DNA of 64,000 nucleotides from Bacteroidales bacterium UBA4116 (GCA_002381645.1 DFXE01000020.1:124001-188000), one strand, 5' to 3'. Numbered from the stretch's first letter, positions 53,195-62,030 are shown. A program made the numbers and translations. The notes: generated by a model from the letters alone, not told the origin.

Positions 53195-53976
53195 ATTTCT
53201 ACGGTAAACTTATCAGCATCTTTCCAGGCAGGAAATTTAGTGCGTAAATCGTCAACTTCACTTTTCAGCAATGCGCATGTACGGGTGACTTCTTCACGTC
53301 GGCCCGCATCCGTCAGTTTTTTCCCCCGGGGGGTAAAGATCATGGAATCACCCCTGTAAATAAAGCCTTTTCCATCTATACCGACACGATTTACGCCACA
53401 CACATATGCCATATTTTCAATCGCACGAGCCTGCAATAAAGCCCTCCAGACTTTTTTACGTGTTTCCGGCCAATTTGCCATATAGATCAATAAATCATAT
53501 GCATTGTTCTGGTTCCTGCTCCATACAGGAAACCGTAAATCATAACATATCTGAAGACAGACATTCCAGCCTTTGTAAGGTATTATCGTGAGTTTATCCC
53601 CTGGGGTAAAATGTTTATCCTCATCTCCCATACTGAATAAATGGCGTTTATCGTAATAGTATTCACCGCCTTCGGGAATGATAAAAAAAGCGCGGTTAAA
53701 ATATTTACCGTCTTCTTTGACAATAAAACTTCCGGTAACAGCAATTTTAAATTTCTTAGCCCATTCCTTTATAACAGGTATGGTTTTACCATCCATTGTA
53801 TCGGCCAGCTTTTCCACATTCATTGAAAAACCGGTAGTAAATGTTTCAGGTAATACGGCCAGGTCCGTTTTCCCTTTTACACGACGAAGTAATTCACCAT
53901 AGTACCCAAGATTTTCGTCTCTGTCCTCCCATATAATATGGGATTGGATCATACTGATACGTAGACTTTCAGCCAT
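53191..53976 (-). CDS. Omega-amidase (nitrilase superfamily, YafV-like)
   Basis: The 261-residue protein has the nitrilase-type Glu-Lys-Cys triad: E44 in LPETFTTGF, K110 in YYDKRHLF and C144 in LQICYDLRFPVW. The sequence is most like YafV/omega-amidase, which hydrolyses 2-oxoglutaramate and 2-oxosuccinamate, the keto acids formed from glutamine and asparagine transamination. It shares a 4-bp overlap with the AmpG-like gene behind it and lies 30 bp behind the acyltransferase gene in the other direction of the run. Confidence 0.92.
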   Translation of the reverse strand: MAESLRISMIQSHIIWEDRDENLGYYGELLRRVKGKTDLAVLPETFTTGFSMNVEKLADTMDGKTIPVIKEWAKKFKIAVTGSFIVKEDGKYFNRAFFIIPEGGEYYYDKRHLFSMGDEDKHFTPGDKLTIIPYKGWNVCLQICYDLRFPVWSRNQNNAYDLLIYMANWPETRKKVWRALLQARAIENMAYVCGVNRVGIDGKGFIYRGDSMIFTPRGKKLTDAGRREEVTRTCALLKSEVDDLRTKFPAWKDADKFTVEI

Positions 53977-54006
53977 AATTGTATTTTTTAAGGTTATATA
54001 ATAAGA

Positions 54007-54552
54007 TTAAGTTTCAATAAAATTCGCCGGGTGCCGTGCCGTTACCCCCTGGTAATAACTCCGGATAGTGTTAATATCCGCATCCACATCACCCGTAGGA
54101 TAAAAAAGGGTTTTTACCCCAACCTCTTTCTTTTTATAATCTATATAAGCCAGCAATATCGGAACATTTGCTTTCAAAGCTATATAATAAAAACCTCTTT
54201 TCCATTCAGTAGCCATCTTCCTTGTTCCTTCAGGTGTGATAGCCAGGTGAAATGTATGCCGTTTATTAAACTCTTCTGCCATCTGGTCGGTTACAGATTT
54301 ATTCTTTTTTCGGTCTACAGGAATACCGCCCATCGATCCTAAAAGCAGGTTAAAAGGAAAAAAGAACCATTCTTTTTTGATCAGGAAAGACGCTTTACGC
54401 CCGATAGACACATAAAACAATTTCCCGATAACAAAATCCCAATTACTCGTATGAGGTGCCACACAAATAACACACTTAGGCACATTTTCACCAATATCCC
54501 CTTTTTTCCATCCACTCACACGCAGCAACCAATTGCTCAGTGCTTTCTTCAT
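54007..54552 (-). CDS. PlsC-like acyltransferase
   Basis: The 181-residue protein has the acyltransferase motifs HTSNWD (H34, D39), the G-rich LLGSMGGIPVDRKK and the EGTR block (ITPEGTRKM). It belongs to the 1-acyl-glycerol-3-phosphate acyltransferase superfamily and should act on a phospholipid or related acceptor at the inner membrane. It is shorter than PlsC and lacks the long N-terminal membrane helices. Its start overlaps the stop of the upstream hypothetical gene by 4 bp. Confidence 0.86.
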   Translation of the reverse strand: MKKALSNWLLRVSGWKKGDIGENVPKCVICVAPHTSNWDFVIGKLFYVSIGRKASFLIKKEWFFFPFNLLLGSMGGIPVDRKKNKSVTDQMAEEFNKRHTFHLAITPEGTRKMATEWKRGFYYIALKANVPILLAYIDYKKKEVGVKTLFYPTGDVDADINTIRSYYQGVTARHPANFIET

Positions 54553-54845
54553 GTTGTCTTTTCCTTGCGCAATTCCTCAATAGCGTCGACAATAGCATGC
54601 GCTTCGGTTTCCAGGTCTGCCACCAGTTTTTTATAGTACTCCCTGACCAGCTTTTTATTATCTTTTCCATCAGGATAATGTGCCCTGCGGATAAATTCTT
54701 CCTGCATTTCAACAATACGGGAAAGCAAAGGATCAGTCTTTTCCGACTCTAATCCAGGAACCATCATTTTACATACTAAAACTTCTGTAAACAAATCATC
54801 CGCTATATAACTTATACTTTTCTTAAGAATTCTCCTTTTTGCCAT
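54549..54845 (-). CDS. Conserved hypothetical helical protein
   Basis: The 98-residue protein reads MAKRRILKKSISYIADDLFT and continues with amphipathic helices rich in Glu/Lys (MQEEFIRRAHYPDGKDNKKL, REYYKKLVADLETEAHAIVD). It has no signal or membrane segment and no recognisable domain. It overlaps the acyltransferase start by 4 bp and is first in the leftward run with the acyltransferase, omega-amidase and AmpG-like genes. Its promoter lies at 54868-54899. Confidence 0.78.
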   Translation of the reverse strand: MAKRRILKKSISYIADDLFTEVLVCKMMVPGLESEKTDPLLSRIVEMQEEFIRRAHYPDGKDNKKLVREYYKKLVADLETEAHAIVDAIEELRKEKTT

Positions 54846-54867
54846 AATTTATTGTTTAAACTTATTA

Positions 54868-54899
54868 CAAAGCTAAGAAATTTTGCAAATATTCATCTT
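54868..54899 (-). promoter_or_regulatory. Promoter of acyltransferase-AmpG run
   Basis: The minus strand reads TTTG (54899-54896), 20 bp spacer, TAGCTTTG (54875-54868), 22 bp before the start at 54845. Confidence 0.65.
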
Positions 54900-55082
54900 A
54901 TGCCTGTGTAAAATCAATCAGATTTATAGCCGAATTAACATGTTGTACAAACCGCTAAAATATAAAACGGATAATTAATTGTAACCATGTTTCTACTAAA
55001 CTCTTTAAAAAGTGTTACTCTGCTATTGAAGAACTGTTCTTTTTGTCGTTACATTTTAGTATTACAAACAGTTATTTTTGAT

Positions 55083-55170
55083 CGGCTCACCCAGGTGGTC
55101 CAGTCGTTTCACCTTGGTGGAAAGATCGTTTCACCCAGGTGATCCGATTGTTCCACCCGGGTGAGCCGGT
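55083..55170. repeat. Four tandem 22-bp units with palindromic cores
   Basis: Four units of exactly 22 bp (55083-55104, 55105-55126, 55127-55148, 55149-55170) each carry a palindromic 12-mer: TCACCCAGGTGG, TCACCTTGGTGG, TCACCCAGGTGA and CCACCCGGGTGA. The consensus is YCACCYNGGTGR. The whole array is bounded by a 17-bp inverted repeat with one mismatch (TTTTGATCGGCTCACCC at 55076-55092 against GGGTGAGCCGGTCAAAA at 55159-55175). A 22-bp period is about two helical turns, so the cores lie on one face of the DNA. It is far more GC-rich than its surroundings. It may be an operator array or a mobile palindromic repeat. Confidence 0.85.
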
Positions 55171-55340
55171 CAAAATCAGTCGTCTTTCATATTAAATTCC
55201 CTATTATTTAACATTAAAAAGACAAGACACTTTTATTAGTTCTATTTAATAGGCGGTAAAAGAACAACTATACTACCGGCAGTTAACATTAAATTTTCAA
55301 CAATACTTCCCGATTAACCATATAAATCCTTCAGGATGTT

Positions 55341-55348
55341 TATCTTTG
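55341..55348 (+). promoter_or_regulatory. -7 promoter element for glycogen synthase
   Basis: TATCTTTG lies 36 bp before the ATG at 55385 and about 170 bp after the repeat array. Confidence 0.55.
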
Positions 55349-55384
55349 TATCCATAAATCGCTAAATGACTTTATATTAATTGT

Positions 55385-57043
55385 ATGAATGAAAAGAAAG
55401 AGGGCCCTGATTTTATTTTTGAGAGTAGTTGGGAAGTATGCAACAAAGTTGGAGGTATTTATACCGTCCTTTCCACTAAAGCCCGTACACTAACAGATAC
55501 TTTTAACGACAACATAATTTTCATCGGCCCTGACATCTGGAGAAACAACCCTATATCTGATTTTAAAGAAGATAAAAATTTATTTCCAAACTGGAAGATA
55601 CATGCCTCATCAAACGATAACTTGAAAATTAAAGTAGGGCGTTGGGATGTTCCGGGTACTCCTCCGGTTATATTAGTAGATTACAAACCTTTTTTTGATA
55701 AAAAGGATGCTTTCTACTTCAGTATGTGGGAAGAATTTAAAGTCGACTCCATGAATGCTTATGGTGATTACGACGATTCATGCATATTTGCTTATGCTAC
55801 CGGCAAAGTGATCGAAAGTTTTTATAATTTCCACAAATTACAGGATAAAAAGGTAATAGCCCTGTTTAATGAATGGATGTTGGGAATGGGAGCCTTGTAC
55901 GTAAAACAAAATTTGCCTTCAATAGCTACTATTTTCACTACGCATGCAACATCCATCGGCCGTTCCATCGCCGGAAATGATAAGCCACTATATTCTTATC
56001 TTGATAACTATAACGGCGACCAGATGGCACGTGAGTTGAATATGGAAGCCAAACATTCGGTAGAGAAGCAAGCCGCACGTCATGTAGATTGTTTTACGAC
56101 TGTAAGTGACATTACTGCCATAGAATGTGAACGGTTACTCGAAAAAGCACCTCATATAGTTACCCCCAATGGTTTCGAACGCGACTTCGTTCCGGAAGGA
56201 GAAGCATACATGAAAAAACGGGAGGATGCCCGCAATACATTAATCAATGTAGCCGAAAAATTGTTAGGCACTGATATCCATCCGAATGCGTTGTTAATAT
56301 CGACCAGTGGAAGATACGAATATCGTAACAAAGGCATCGATGTATTCATTGAGGCTATAGATATGATCCGTAATACGGATGAACTGAATCGCGATGTAAT
56401 TGCTTTTATTATGGTTCCTGCCTGGGTACGTTATGCACGTGCCGATCTCAAGGCGGCTATTGAAGAAAATATTCCGGTTCATTCACCTATGCAAATGCCG
56501 TTTTGCACCCACTGGTTGAATCACATGAAATATGATAAAATACTGTCTTATATCAATTTGAAAGGATTTACAAACGGACCTGGCGAAAAGATGAAAATCA
56601 TTTTTGTCCCTTGTTATCTGGATGGTAACGACGGTATTTTTAATAAAAGCTATTACGATCTTTTAATTGGCATGGATGCAACCGTATACCCTTCCTATTA
56701 TGAACCCTGGGGCTACACGCCTCTTGAAAGTATTGCTTTTGGCATCCCCACCATTACTACCAATCTGGCCGGTTTTGGGTTATGGGCACGCAAGGAAGGA
56801 GTAGGTGAAACAATCGACCAGGGCGTTCATGTAATCGACCGTACCGATTATAATTATTTTGACGTAGCAAAGTCTATTATGCAATCCATCCTTTCGTTAA
56901 GTAAAGAAAATAAAGCCGGCTTGAAAGCAATCCGCGACCGTTGTTACAATCTAGCATACCGGGCGGAGTGGGAGAAATTTATCAGATATTATACATATGC
57001 CTTCGATATTGCTTTACAAAACGCCCGGAAAAGAAAGTGTTAA
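55385..57043 (+). CDS. GT3-like glycogen synthase
   Basis: The 552-residue protein starts with FESSWEVCNKVGGIYTVLST, the substrate loop of the eukaryotic-type (GT3) glycogen synthases rather than bacterial GlgA (GT5). Other marks are TTHATSIGRSIAG, CFTTVSDITAIEC, VTPNGFERDF, STSGRYEYRNKGIDVFIEA and the C-terminal MDATVYPSYYEPWGYTPLES with the catalytic Glu pair. It extends alpha-1,4-glucan using a nucleotide sugar. The glucan phosphorylase gene follows 100 bp later, so synthesis and breakdown lie side by side. No branching enzyme is in the window. Confidence 0.92.
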   Translation: MNEKKEGPDFIFESSWEVCNKVGGIYTVLSTKARTLTDTFNDNIIFIGPDIWRNNPISDFKEDKNLFPNWKIHASSNDNLKIKVGRWDVPGTPPVILVDYKPFFDKKDAFYFSMWEEFKVDSMNAYGDYDDSCIFAYATGKVIESFYNFHKLQDKKVIALFNEWMLGMGALYVKQNLPSIATIFTTHATSIGRSIAGNDKPLYSYLDNYNGDQMARELNMEAKHSVEKQAARHVDCFTTVSDITAIECERLLEKAPHIVTPNGFERDFVPEGEAYMKKREDARNTLINVAEKLLGTDIHPNALLISTSGRYEYRNKGIDVFIEAIDMIRNTDELNRDVIAFIMVPAWVRYARADLKAAIEENIPVHSPMQMPFCTHWLNHMKYDKILSYINLKGFTNGPGEKMKIIFVPCYLDGNDGIFNKSYYDLLIGMDATVYPSYYEPWGYTPLESIAFGIPTITTNLAGFGLWARKEGVGETIDQGVHVIDRTDYNYFDVAKSIMQSILSLSKENKAGLKAIRDRCYNLAYRAEWEKFIRYYTYAFDIALQNARKRKC

Positions 57044-57071
57044 AAAATGTCTGATATTCAGATGATAATTT

Positions 57072-57079
57072 TATCTTTG
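57072..57079 (+). promoter_or_regulatory. -7 promoter element for glgP
   Basis: TATCTTTG lies 64 bp before the ATG at 57144, in the 100-bp gap after the synthase gene, so the phosphorylase can be expressed on its own. Confidence 0.45.
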
Positions 57080-57143
57080 TTTTCGGTTTTTAAATATGGT
57101 ATACAATTTTTGAAACTTCTTTGTAATATAAAAATTCACGATA

Positions 57144-59714
57144 ATGAAAATTAAAGCAAATAACGCAAACAACCCTATCTGGAAAGAAGTCTATTCGCAT
57201 TCGTCGCTACCTAAGGAACTGGAGCCGTTAGAAGAAATAGCTACGAACCTTTGGTGGGTATGGAATCATGAAGGAGCTAAATTATTTGGAAAATTAGATA
57301 AAAAACTGTGGAAAACAACTGAAGGAAATCCTGTTCAGCTGCTCCAAAGTTTATCCGTTAAACGAATGGATGAAATAATAAAAGACGCTGACTTAATGGA
57401 AGAGATCCAAACGGTTTATGCCAAGTTTAAAGAATATATGAATGTCAAACCCGACGCAACCAAACCTTCTGTGGCTTATTTCAGCATGGAATACGGGTTG
57501 ACAAATGTGCTTAAAATATATTCAGGGGGATTAGGCGTTTTAGCCGGAGATTACCTTAAAGAAGCAAGCGACAGCAATATAGACCTTGTAGGCGTTGGTT
57601 TTCTTTATCGTTACGGCTATTTTACACAATCCTTGTCTATGGACGGGCAGCAGATTGCCAATTACGAAGCACAGAATTTCGGTGCGCTTCCTATGACACA
57701 GGTCATGGATTCGAAGGGCGAGCCCATGGTATTGGAAGTTCCTTATCCGGGCCGAAACGTTTATGCCCATATCTGGAAAGTAAGTGTAGGCCGTATTCCT
57801 CTTTACCTCATGGATACGGATATTCCTGAAAACAGTGAATGGGACCGTTCCATCACGCACCAATTATACGGAGGCGACTGGGAGAACCGCATGAAACAGG
57901 AATACCTTTTAGGTATCGGCGGTATCATGATGCTTAAAAAATTAGGTATTAAAAAACAAATATATCATTGTAATGAAGGCCATGCCGCATTGATCAACGC
58001 ACAACGGCTGGTAGATTATATCCAGGAAGACGGCCTTTCCTTTAATGAAGCATTGGAAGTAGTCCGCGCATCGGCTTTATATACGGTGCACACGCCTGTT
58101 CCGGCAGGACATGACTATTTTGAAGAAGGGCTGTTCGGACGTTATATGGGCGAATTCCCCGCTAAATTGGGAATCAGTTGGCAGGACTTTATCGATATGG
58201 GGCGTGAAAACCCCGGAACAAACGAAAAATTCTCCATGAGCGTATTTGCTTTACACACCTGTCAGGAGGCAAACGGCGTTAGCTGGTTGCATGGCAAAGT
58301 ATCGCAAAAAATGTTTGCTCCCGTATGGAAAGGATATTTCCCTGATGAGTTACATGTTAGCTGGGTTACCAATGGGGTCCATATGCCTACCTGGGCGGCA
58401 ACCGAATGGAAAAAGTTCTATTCCAGTCATTTTGATAAAAGTTTCGAAACCGATCAATCCAACAAAAAGATATGGGAAGCTATTCAGGGTGTTCCCGATG
58501 AAGAAATCTGGAGTATCCGCAAAGCCCTTAAGGTAAAATTGATTGAATATATCAAAGCCCAGTTTAAAGATAATTGGTTGAAGAACCAGGGAGATCCTTC
58601 CCAGGTGGTAACCATGCTCGATAAAATCAACCCGAATGCGCTTCTAATCGGATTCGGACGCCGTTTTGCCACATATAAACGAGCCCATCTGTTGTTTACA
58701 GATTTGGATCGTCTGGCAAAAATTGTAAACAATGAAAAATACCCCATCCAGTTTATATTTACCGGAAAGGCTCACCCTGCCGATGGCGGTGGACAAGGTT
58801 TAATCAAACATATCGTTGAGATATCGCGCCGTCCTGAGTTTATGGGTAAAATATTTTTCCTTGAAAACTATGATATGCGTCTGGCCCGCCGATTAATTTC
58901 GGGTGTAGATGTATGGCTCAACACCCCTACCCGTCCGTTGGAAGCATCCGGAACATCAGGTGAAAAAGCAGAGATGAACGGCGTATTGAATTTTTCAGTA
59001 TTAGACGGTTGGTGGTACGAAGGATATAAAGAAGGCGCAGGTTGGGCACTTACTGATAAGCGCACCTATGAAAACCAGCAATATCAGGACCAACTGGATG
59101 CTGCTACCATATATCATATACTTGAAAATGAAATTATTCCCCTTTATTACGCAAAGAACAGTAAAGGTTTTTCACCCGAATGGATACAGTATATTAAGAA
59201 CTCGATGTCAGAAATAGCTCCCGATTATACCATGAAGCGGATGCTTGATGACTATGTCGAACGTTTCTACAATAAACTTGCTACCCGTTCGGCATATTTA
59301 AAAGAGAATAATTTTGCAAAAGCTAAAGAAATAGTTTCATGGAAGGAAGAAGTCGCCGAACATTGGGACAGTTTCCAGGTCGAATCATTTACTATTGATA
59401 AAGAATTCGGAATCAGTCTGCCGCTGGTAGGAAAAGATTATACGGTTAATCTCGTTATCGACCGTAAGGAATTAAAAGGCATGGTAGGTGTGGACATGGT
59501 TATAACCAGAGACAATACTGATTCCACTGATTTGGAATTATGTGCCGTACATCCTTTTAAATTAATGAAAGAAGAAGGCTCAAAATTGTATTTTGAATTA
59601 AAAGCTTCTGCTCCGGAAGCTGGTTTCCATAAAATCGGATACCGGGTATATCCTGTGAACAAGGATCTTCCCCATCGAATGGACTTCGCCTATGTACGCT
59701 GGATTTCTATTTAA
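57144..59714 (+). CDS. glgP: Alpha-glucan phosphorylase (GT35, short bacterial type)
   Basis: The 856-residue protein has an N-terminal DUF3417-like segment (about 18-130: LEPLEEIATNLWWVWNHEGA), then the phosphorylase body: AYFSMEYGLTNVLKIYSGGLGVLAGD, CNEGHAALINAQRL, VTNGVHMPTW, GFGRRFATYKRAHLL and the PLP region LEASGTSGEKAEMNG. It releases glucose 1-phosphate from glycogen or maltodextrin. It is the short form without the regulatory sites of animal enzymes. Its last 8 bp overlap the 3' end of the convergent cdd gene. Confidence 0.95.
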   Translation: MKIKANNANNPIWKEVYSHSSLPKELEPLEEIATNLWWVWNHEGAKLFGKLDKKLWKTTEGNPVQLLQSLSVKRMDEIIKDADLMEEIQTVYAKFKEYMNVKPDATKPSVAYFSMEYGLTNVLKIYSGGLGVLAGDYLKEASDSNIDLVGVGFLYRYGYFTQSLSMDGQQIANYEAQNFGALPMTQVMDSKGEPMVLEVPYPGRNVYAHIWKVSVGRIPLYLMDTDIPENSEWDRSITHQLYGGDWENRMKQEYLLGIGGIMMLKKLGIKKQIYHCNEGHAALINAQRLVDYIQEDGLSFNEALEVVRASALYTVHTPVPAGHDYFEEGLFGRYMGEFPAKLGISWQDFIDMGRENPGTNEKFSMSVFALHTCQEANGVSWLHGKVSQKMFAPVWKGYFPDELHVSWVTNGVHMPTWAATEWKKFYSSHFDKSFETDQSNKKIWEAIQGVPDEEIWSIRKALKVKLIEYIKAQFKDNWLKNQGDPSQVVTMLDKINPNALLIGFGRRFATYKRAHLLFTDLDRLAKIVNNEKYPIQFIFTGKAHPADGGGQGLIKHIVEISRRPEFMGKIFFLENYDMRLARRLISGVDVWLNTPTRPLEASGTSGEKAEMNGVLNFSVLDGWWYEGYKEGAGWALTDKRTYENQQYQDQLDAATIYHILENEIIPLYYAKNSKGFSPEWIQYIKNSMSEIAPDYTMKRMLDDYVERFYNKLATRSAYLKENNFAKAKEIVSWKEEVAEHWDSFQVESFTIDKEFGISLPLVGKDYTVNLVIDRKELKGMVGVDMVITRDNTDSTDLELCAVHPFKLMKEEGSKLYFELKASAPEAGFHKIGYRVYPVNKDLPHRMDFAYVRWISI

Positions 59715-60180
59715 TATCCAGATCAAATGCTAAAGGAAGTAAAGAGGAGGCTTTGTCGATAAGATAGACCTCCTCTTTTCCGCATAATAAAACTTTCATC
59801 GAGTGTTTATATCTCTTTTCTGCTTCAATCATTACCTGCCGGCATGCACCGCATGGTGTTACCATATCCACTTGTCTGCCTTCAGTGGTTGCTGTTATGG
59901 CAATTGCCTCTATTTTCTGAGCAGGGAATTGTGATCCGGCATTAAACAAGACCACACGTTCCGCACATAATCCGGAAGGATAAGCCGCGTTTTCCTGATT
60001 ATTACCCGTTAAAATGATTCCGTTCGATAATAAAACAGATGCTCCGACATGAAAATTGGAATAAGGAGCATAGGCGTTTTCTGTTGCCTGAGTGGCCGCT
60101 TCAACCAACTGCTTATATTCTCCCGGCAGCTCCTCTTTGTTAAATACCGAAACCGTACTTTCAATTGTTATTTTCTTCAT
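59707..60180 (-). CDS. cdd: Cytidine deaminase
   Basis: The 157-residue enzyme has the homotetrameric cytidine deaminase motifs: AYAPYSNFHVGASVL, the catalytic GLCAERVVLF (C72, E74) and the zinc-binding TPCGACRQVM (C110, C113). It converts cytidine and deoxycytidine to uridine forms in salvage. Its 3' end overlaps that of glgP by 8 bp with no terminator between, so transcripts of the two genes may be antisense to each other. A promoter box lies at 60200-60207. Confidence 0.95.
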   Translation of the reverse strand: MKKITIESTVSVFNKEELPGEYKQLVEAATQATENAYAPYSNFHVGASVLLSNGIILTGNNQENAAYPSGLCAERVVLFNAGSQFPAQKIEAIAITATTEGRQVDMVTPCGACRQVMIEAEKRYKHSMKVLLCGKEEVYLIDKASSLLPLAFDLDIK

Positions 60181-60199
60181 AAGAATAAGCTTTAAATTA

Positions 60200-60207
60200 C
60201 AAATATA
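60200..60207 (-). promoter_or_regulatory. -7 promoter element for cdd
   Basis: The minus strand reads TATATTTG, 19 bp before the cdd start. Confidence 0.55.
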
Positions 60208-60222
60208 TCATATTTAAAATAA

Positions 60223-60258
60223 AAGAAGGGATATCCGAACATTCGGATATCCCTTCTT
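60223..60258 (-). terminator. Terminator of rplU-rpmA
   Basis: AAGAAGGGATATCCGA (60223-60238) pairs exactly with TCGGATATCCCTTCTT (60243-60258) around a 4-base loop; the minus strand continues TTATTTTAAA. It follows the rpmA stop by 26 bp and insulates cdd. Confidence 0.85.
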
Positions 60259-60284
60259 GCATAATGAGTTCCTTTTATAGCCTG

Positions 60285-60551
60285 TTAGGCTTTTGCTTCA
60301 ATTTCTGTGATAGAAACAAAAGACCTGTTTTCTTTTCCTCTGCGGAAAGTAACAACACCATCAATCAACGCATATAATGTATGATCTTTACCGATCCCTA
60401 CATTTTTACCCGGATGATGGGTAGTACCTCTCTGGCGAACAATAATGTTGCCGGCTTTAGCTACTTCGCCTCCGAAAAGCTTAACTCCTAATCGTTTGCT
60501 ATGTGATTCGCGTCCGTTCTTCGAACTACCAACACCTTTTTTATGTGCCAT
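60285..60551 (-). CDS. rpmA: 50S ribosomal protein L27
   Basis: The 88-residue protein begins MAHKKGVGSSKNGRESHSKR, with LGVKLFGGEVAKAGNIIVRQ and GTTHHPGKNVGIGKDHTLYA, all standard for bL27. It has no N-terminal cleavable extension of the Firmicutes type. It sits near the peptidyl transferase centre of the large subunit. It follows rplU by 21 bp in the usual operon. Confidence 0.98.
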   Translation of the reverse strand: MAHKKGVGSSKNGRESHSKRLGVKLFGGEVAKAGNIIVRQRGTTHHPGKNVGIGKDHTLYALIDGVVTFRRGKENRSFVSITEIEAKA

Positions 60552-60572
60552 TTCTTTACTACTTTTTAAATG

Positions 60573-60890
60573 TTAAGCAACAATTTCTTTAATACTAACT
60601 TCGGTAAACTGTTGACGGTGACCGTTCAATTTGCGATAACCTTTTCTTCTTTTCTTGTGAAAAATCAACACTTTATCACCTTTAACCAGCGGAGATAGCA
60701 CTTCACATACTACTTTTGCACCTTCAACGGTAGGAAGACCTACTGTTACCGTTCCGTCATTGTCAACTAACAATACCTTATCAAATTCAACCGTGGCGCC
60801 ACTTTCTACATTCTGAATGTGGTGAACGAATAACTTTTTGCCTTGTTCAGCTTTGAATTGCTGTCCGTTAATTTCAACTATTACGTACAT
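60573..60890 (-). CDS. rplU: 50S ribosomal protein L21
   Basis: The 105-residue protein matches bL21: MYVIVEINGQQFKAEQGKKL, GATVEFDKVLLVDNDG and KVLIFHKKRRKGYRKLNGHR. It is the first gene of the rplU-rpmA operon, with a well-formed promoter at 60974-61005 and a leader of about 80 bp. Confidence 0.98.
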   Translation of the reverse strand: MYVIVEINGQQFKAEQGKKLFVHHIQNVESGATVEFDKVLLVDNDGTVTVGLPTVEGAKVVCEVLSPLVKGDKVLIFHKKRRKGYRKLNGHRQQFTEVSIKEIVA

Positions 60891-60973
60891 CTGTCTTAAT
60901 AATTAAACAGGTTATTTCCGGGGGTGGATATTTATTTTAAACATCACTTGTTTACCCTTAAAGAATCAGAGTG

Positions 60974-61005
60974 CAAAATTACTGTTTCTTTATTTTACAT
61001 GCAAA
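60974..61005 (-). promoter_or_regulatory. Promoter of rplU-rpmA
   Basis: The minus strand reads TTTG (61005-61002), 20 bp spacer, TAATTTTG (60981-60974), 83 bp before the rplU start. The long leader could carry autoregulation, but no structure stands out. Confidence 0.6.
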
Positions 61006-61088
61006 CTTTTTTATTACTATATTTACAGAAATAAGTAAACCGGCAATTAGCACGGAATAGATACTTAAATATTTAAAGATCAATAATT

Positions 61089-61946
61089 ATGAACTATTAC
61101 GAAGTGAATTTTTCTTATACTTCGCCCATTGACAATGAAATAGTGAACGATGTACTTGCGGGACAATTGGGGGAAATAGGATTTGAAAGTTTTACAGAAT
61201 CCGAAAACGGCTTAAATGCGTATATACCTGAAAACAAATATAACGAAGAATCGCTTCGGGATAAAATATCCGATTTTCCTTTAGAAGATACTGCGATTCA
61301 TTTTTCCTCCGGCCTGATCACCGCTAAAGATTGGAATGAAGAGTGGGAAAAGAACTATTTCAAACCCATTGGTATCGGAAATGAATGTATTATCCATGCC
61401 TCTTTTCATGAAATAACATCCGATTATACCTACGATATTATTATCGATCCTAAAATGGCATTTGGCACAGGTAATCATGAAACGACTTTTTTAATGATAA
61501 GTGAAATCCTGAAAACAGATTTAAAAGGAAAAAGTGTATTGGATATGGGATGCGGCACTGCAGTTTTAGCAATTCTTGCGGGTATGAAAGGAGCCGGTCC
61601 GGTTATTGCCGTTGATATTGATGAATGGGCATACAACAATGCTGTGGAAAATGTACGGTTAAATCATATGGAAAATATAAAAGTTTTGTTGGGTGGAGCC
61701 GAACAGATAGTGAATAACGGCAAATTCAATGTCATATTCGCAAACATTAACCGTAATATTTTGTTAGAAGACATAAAGTATTATGTTACAGGTATGGAAC
61801 CTGATGCTTTGTTATTCTTAAGTGGTTTTTACCATGACGACATTCCGGCTATTGAAGAAGAATGTAAAAAGAATGGTTTGTCTGTTCTTTCATGTACAGA
61901 AAAAAACCGTTGGGTAGCATTAAAAGCACAGTTAATACCAACATAA
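61089..61946 (+). CDS. prmA: Ribosomal protein L11 methyltransferase
   Basis: The 285-residue protein has a small N-terminal substrate domain (about 1-90) with KDWNEEWEKNYFKP, then a SAM-dependent methyltransferase domain: IDPKMAFGTGNHETT, LDMGCGTAVLAILAGM, VDIDEWAYNNAVEN, ANINRNILLEDI and FLSGFY. It trimethylates ribosomal protein L11. Length and motifs are normal. Confidence 0.95.
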   Translation: MNYYEVNFSYTSPIDNEIVNDVLAGQLGEIGFESFTESENGLNAYIPENKYNEESLRDKISDFPLEDTAIHFSSGLITAKDWNEEWEKNYFKPIGIGNECIIHASFHEITSDYTYDIIIDPKMAFGTGNHETTFLMISEILKTDLKGKSVLDMGCGTAVLAILAGMKGAGPVIAVDIDEWAYNNAVENVRLNHMENIKVLLGGAEQIVNNGKFNVIFANINRNILLEDIKYYVTGMEPDALLFLSGFYHDDIPAIEEECKKNGLSVLSCTEKNRWVALKAQLIPT

Positions 61947-62030
61947 TTTAACAAGAAAACGGGATGATATGTTAAACTATCATTCCTGGTAAAACGTTAT
62001 AATAATATAAACCATTTAAAGTTTGAAGTT

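Larger units (their letters stand above)
54846..55384. other. Divergent intergenic region with repeat array
   Basis: This 539-bp gap separates the leftward run at 54845 from the glycogen synthase gene. It holds a promoter on each side (54868-54899 minus, 55341-55348 plus) and, in the middle, the four-unit 22-bp array at 55083-55170. The rest is AT-rich with no gene. Confidence 0.7.

Noticed and set aside
55083..55170. CRISPR array interpretation of the 22-bp repeats
   Set aside because: The units are contiguous with no unique spacers, have palindromic cores, and no cas gene is near.
61961..61985. Small inverted repeat after prmA as terminator
   Set aside because: The stem is short with a G-T pair and no T-run follows, so it is not a convincing terminator.
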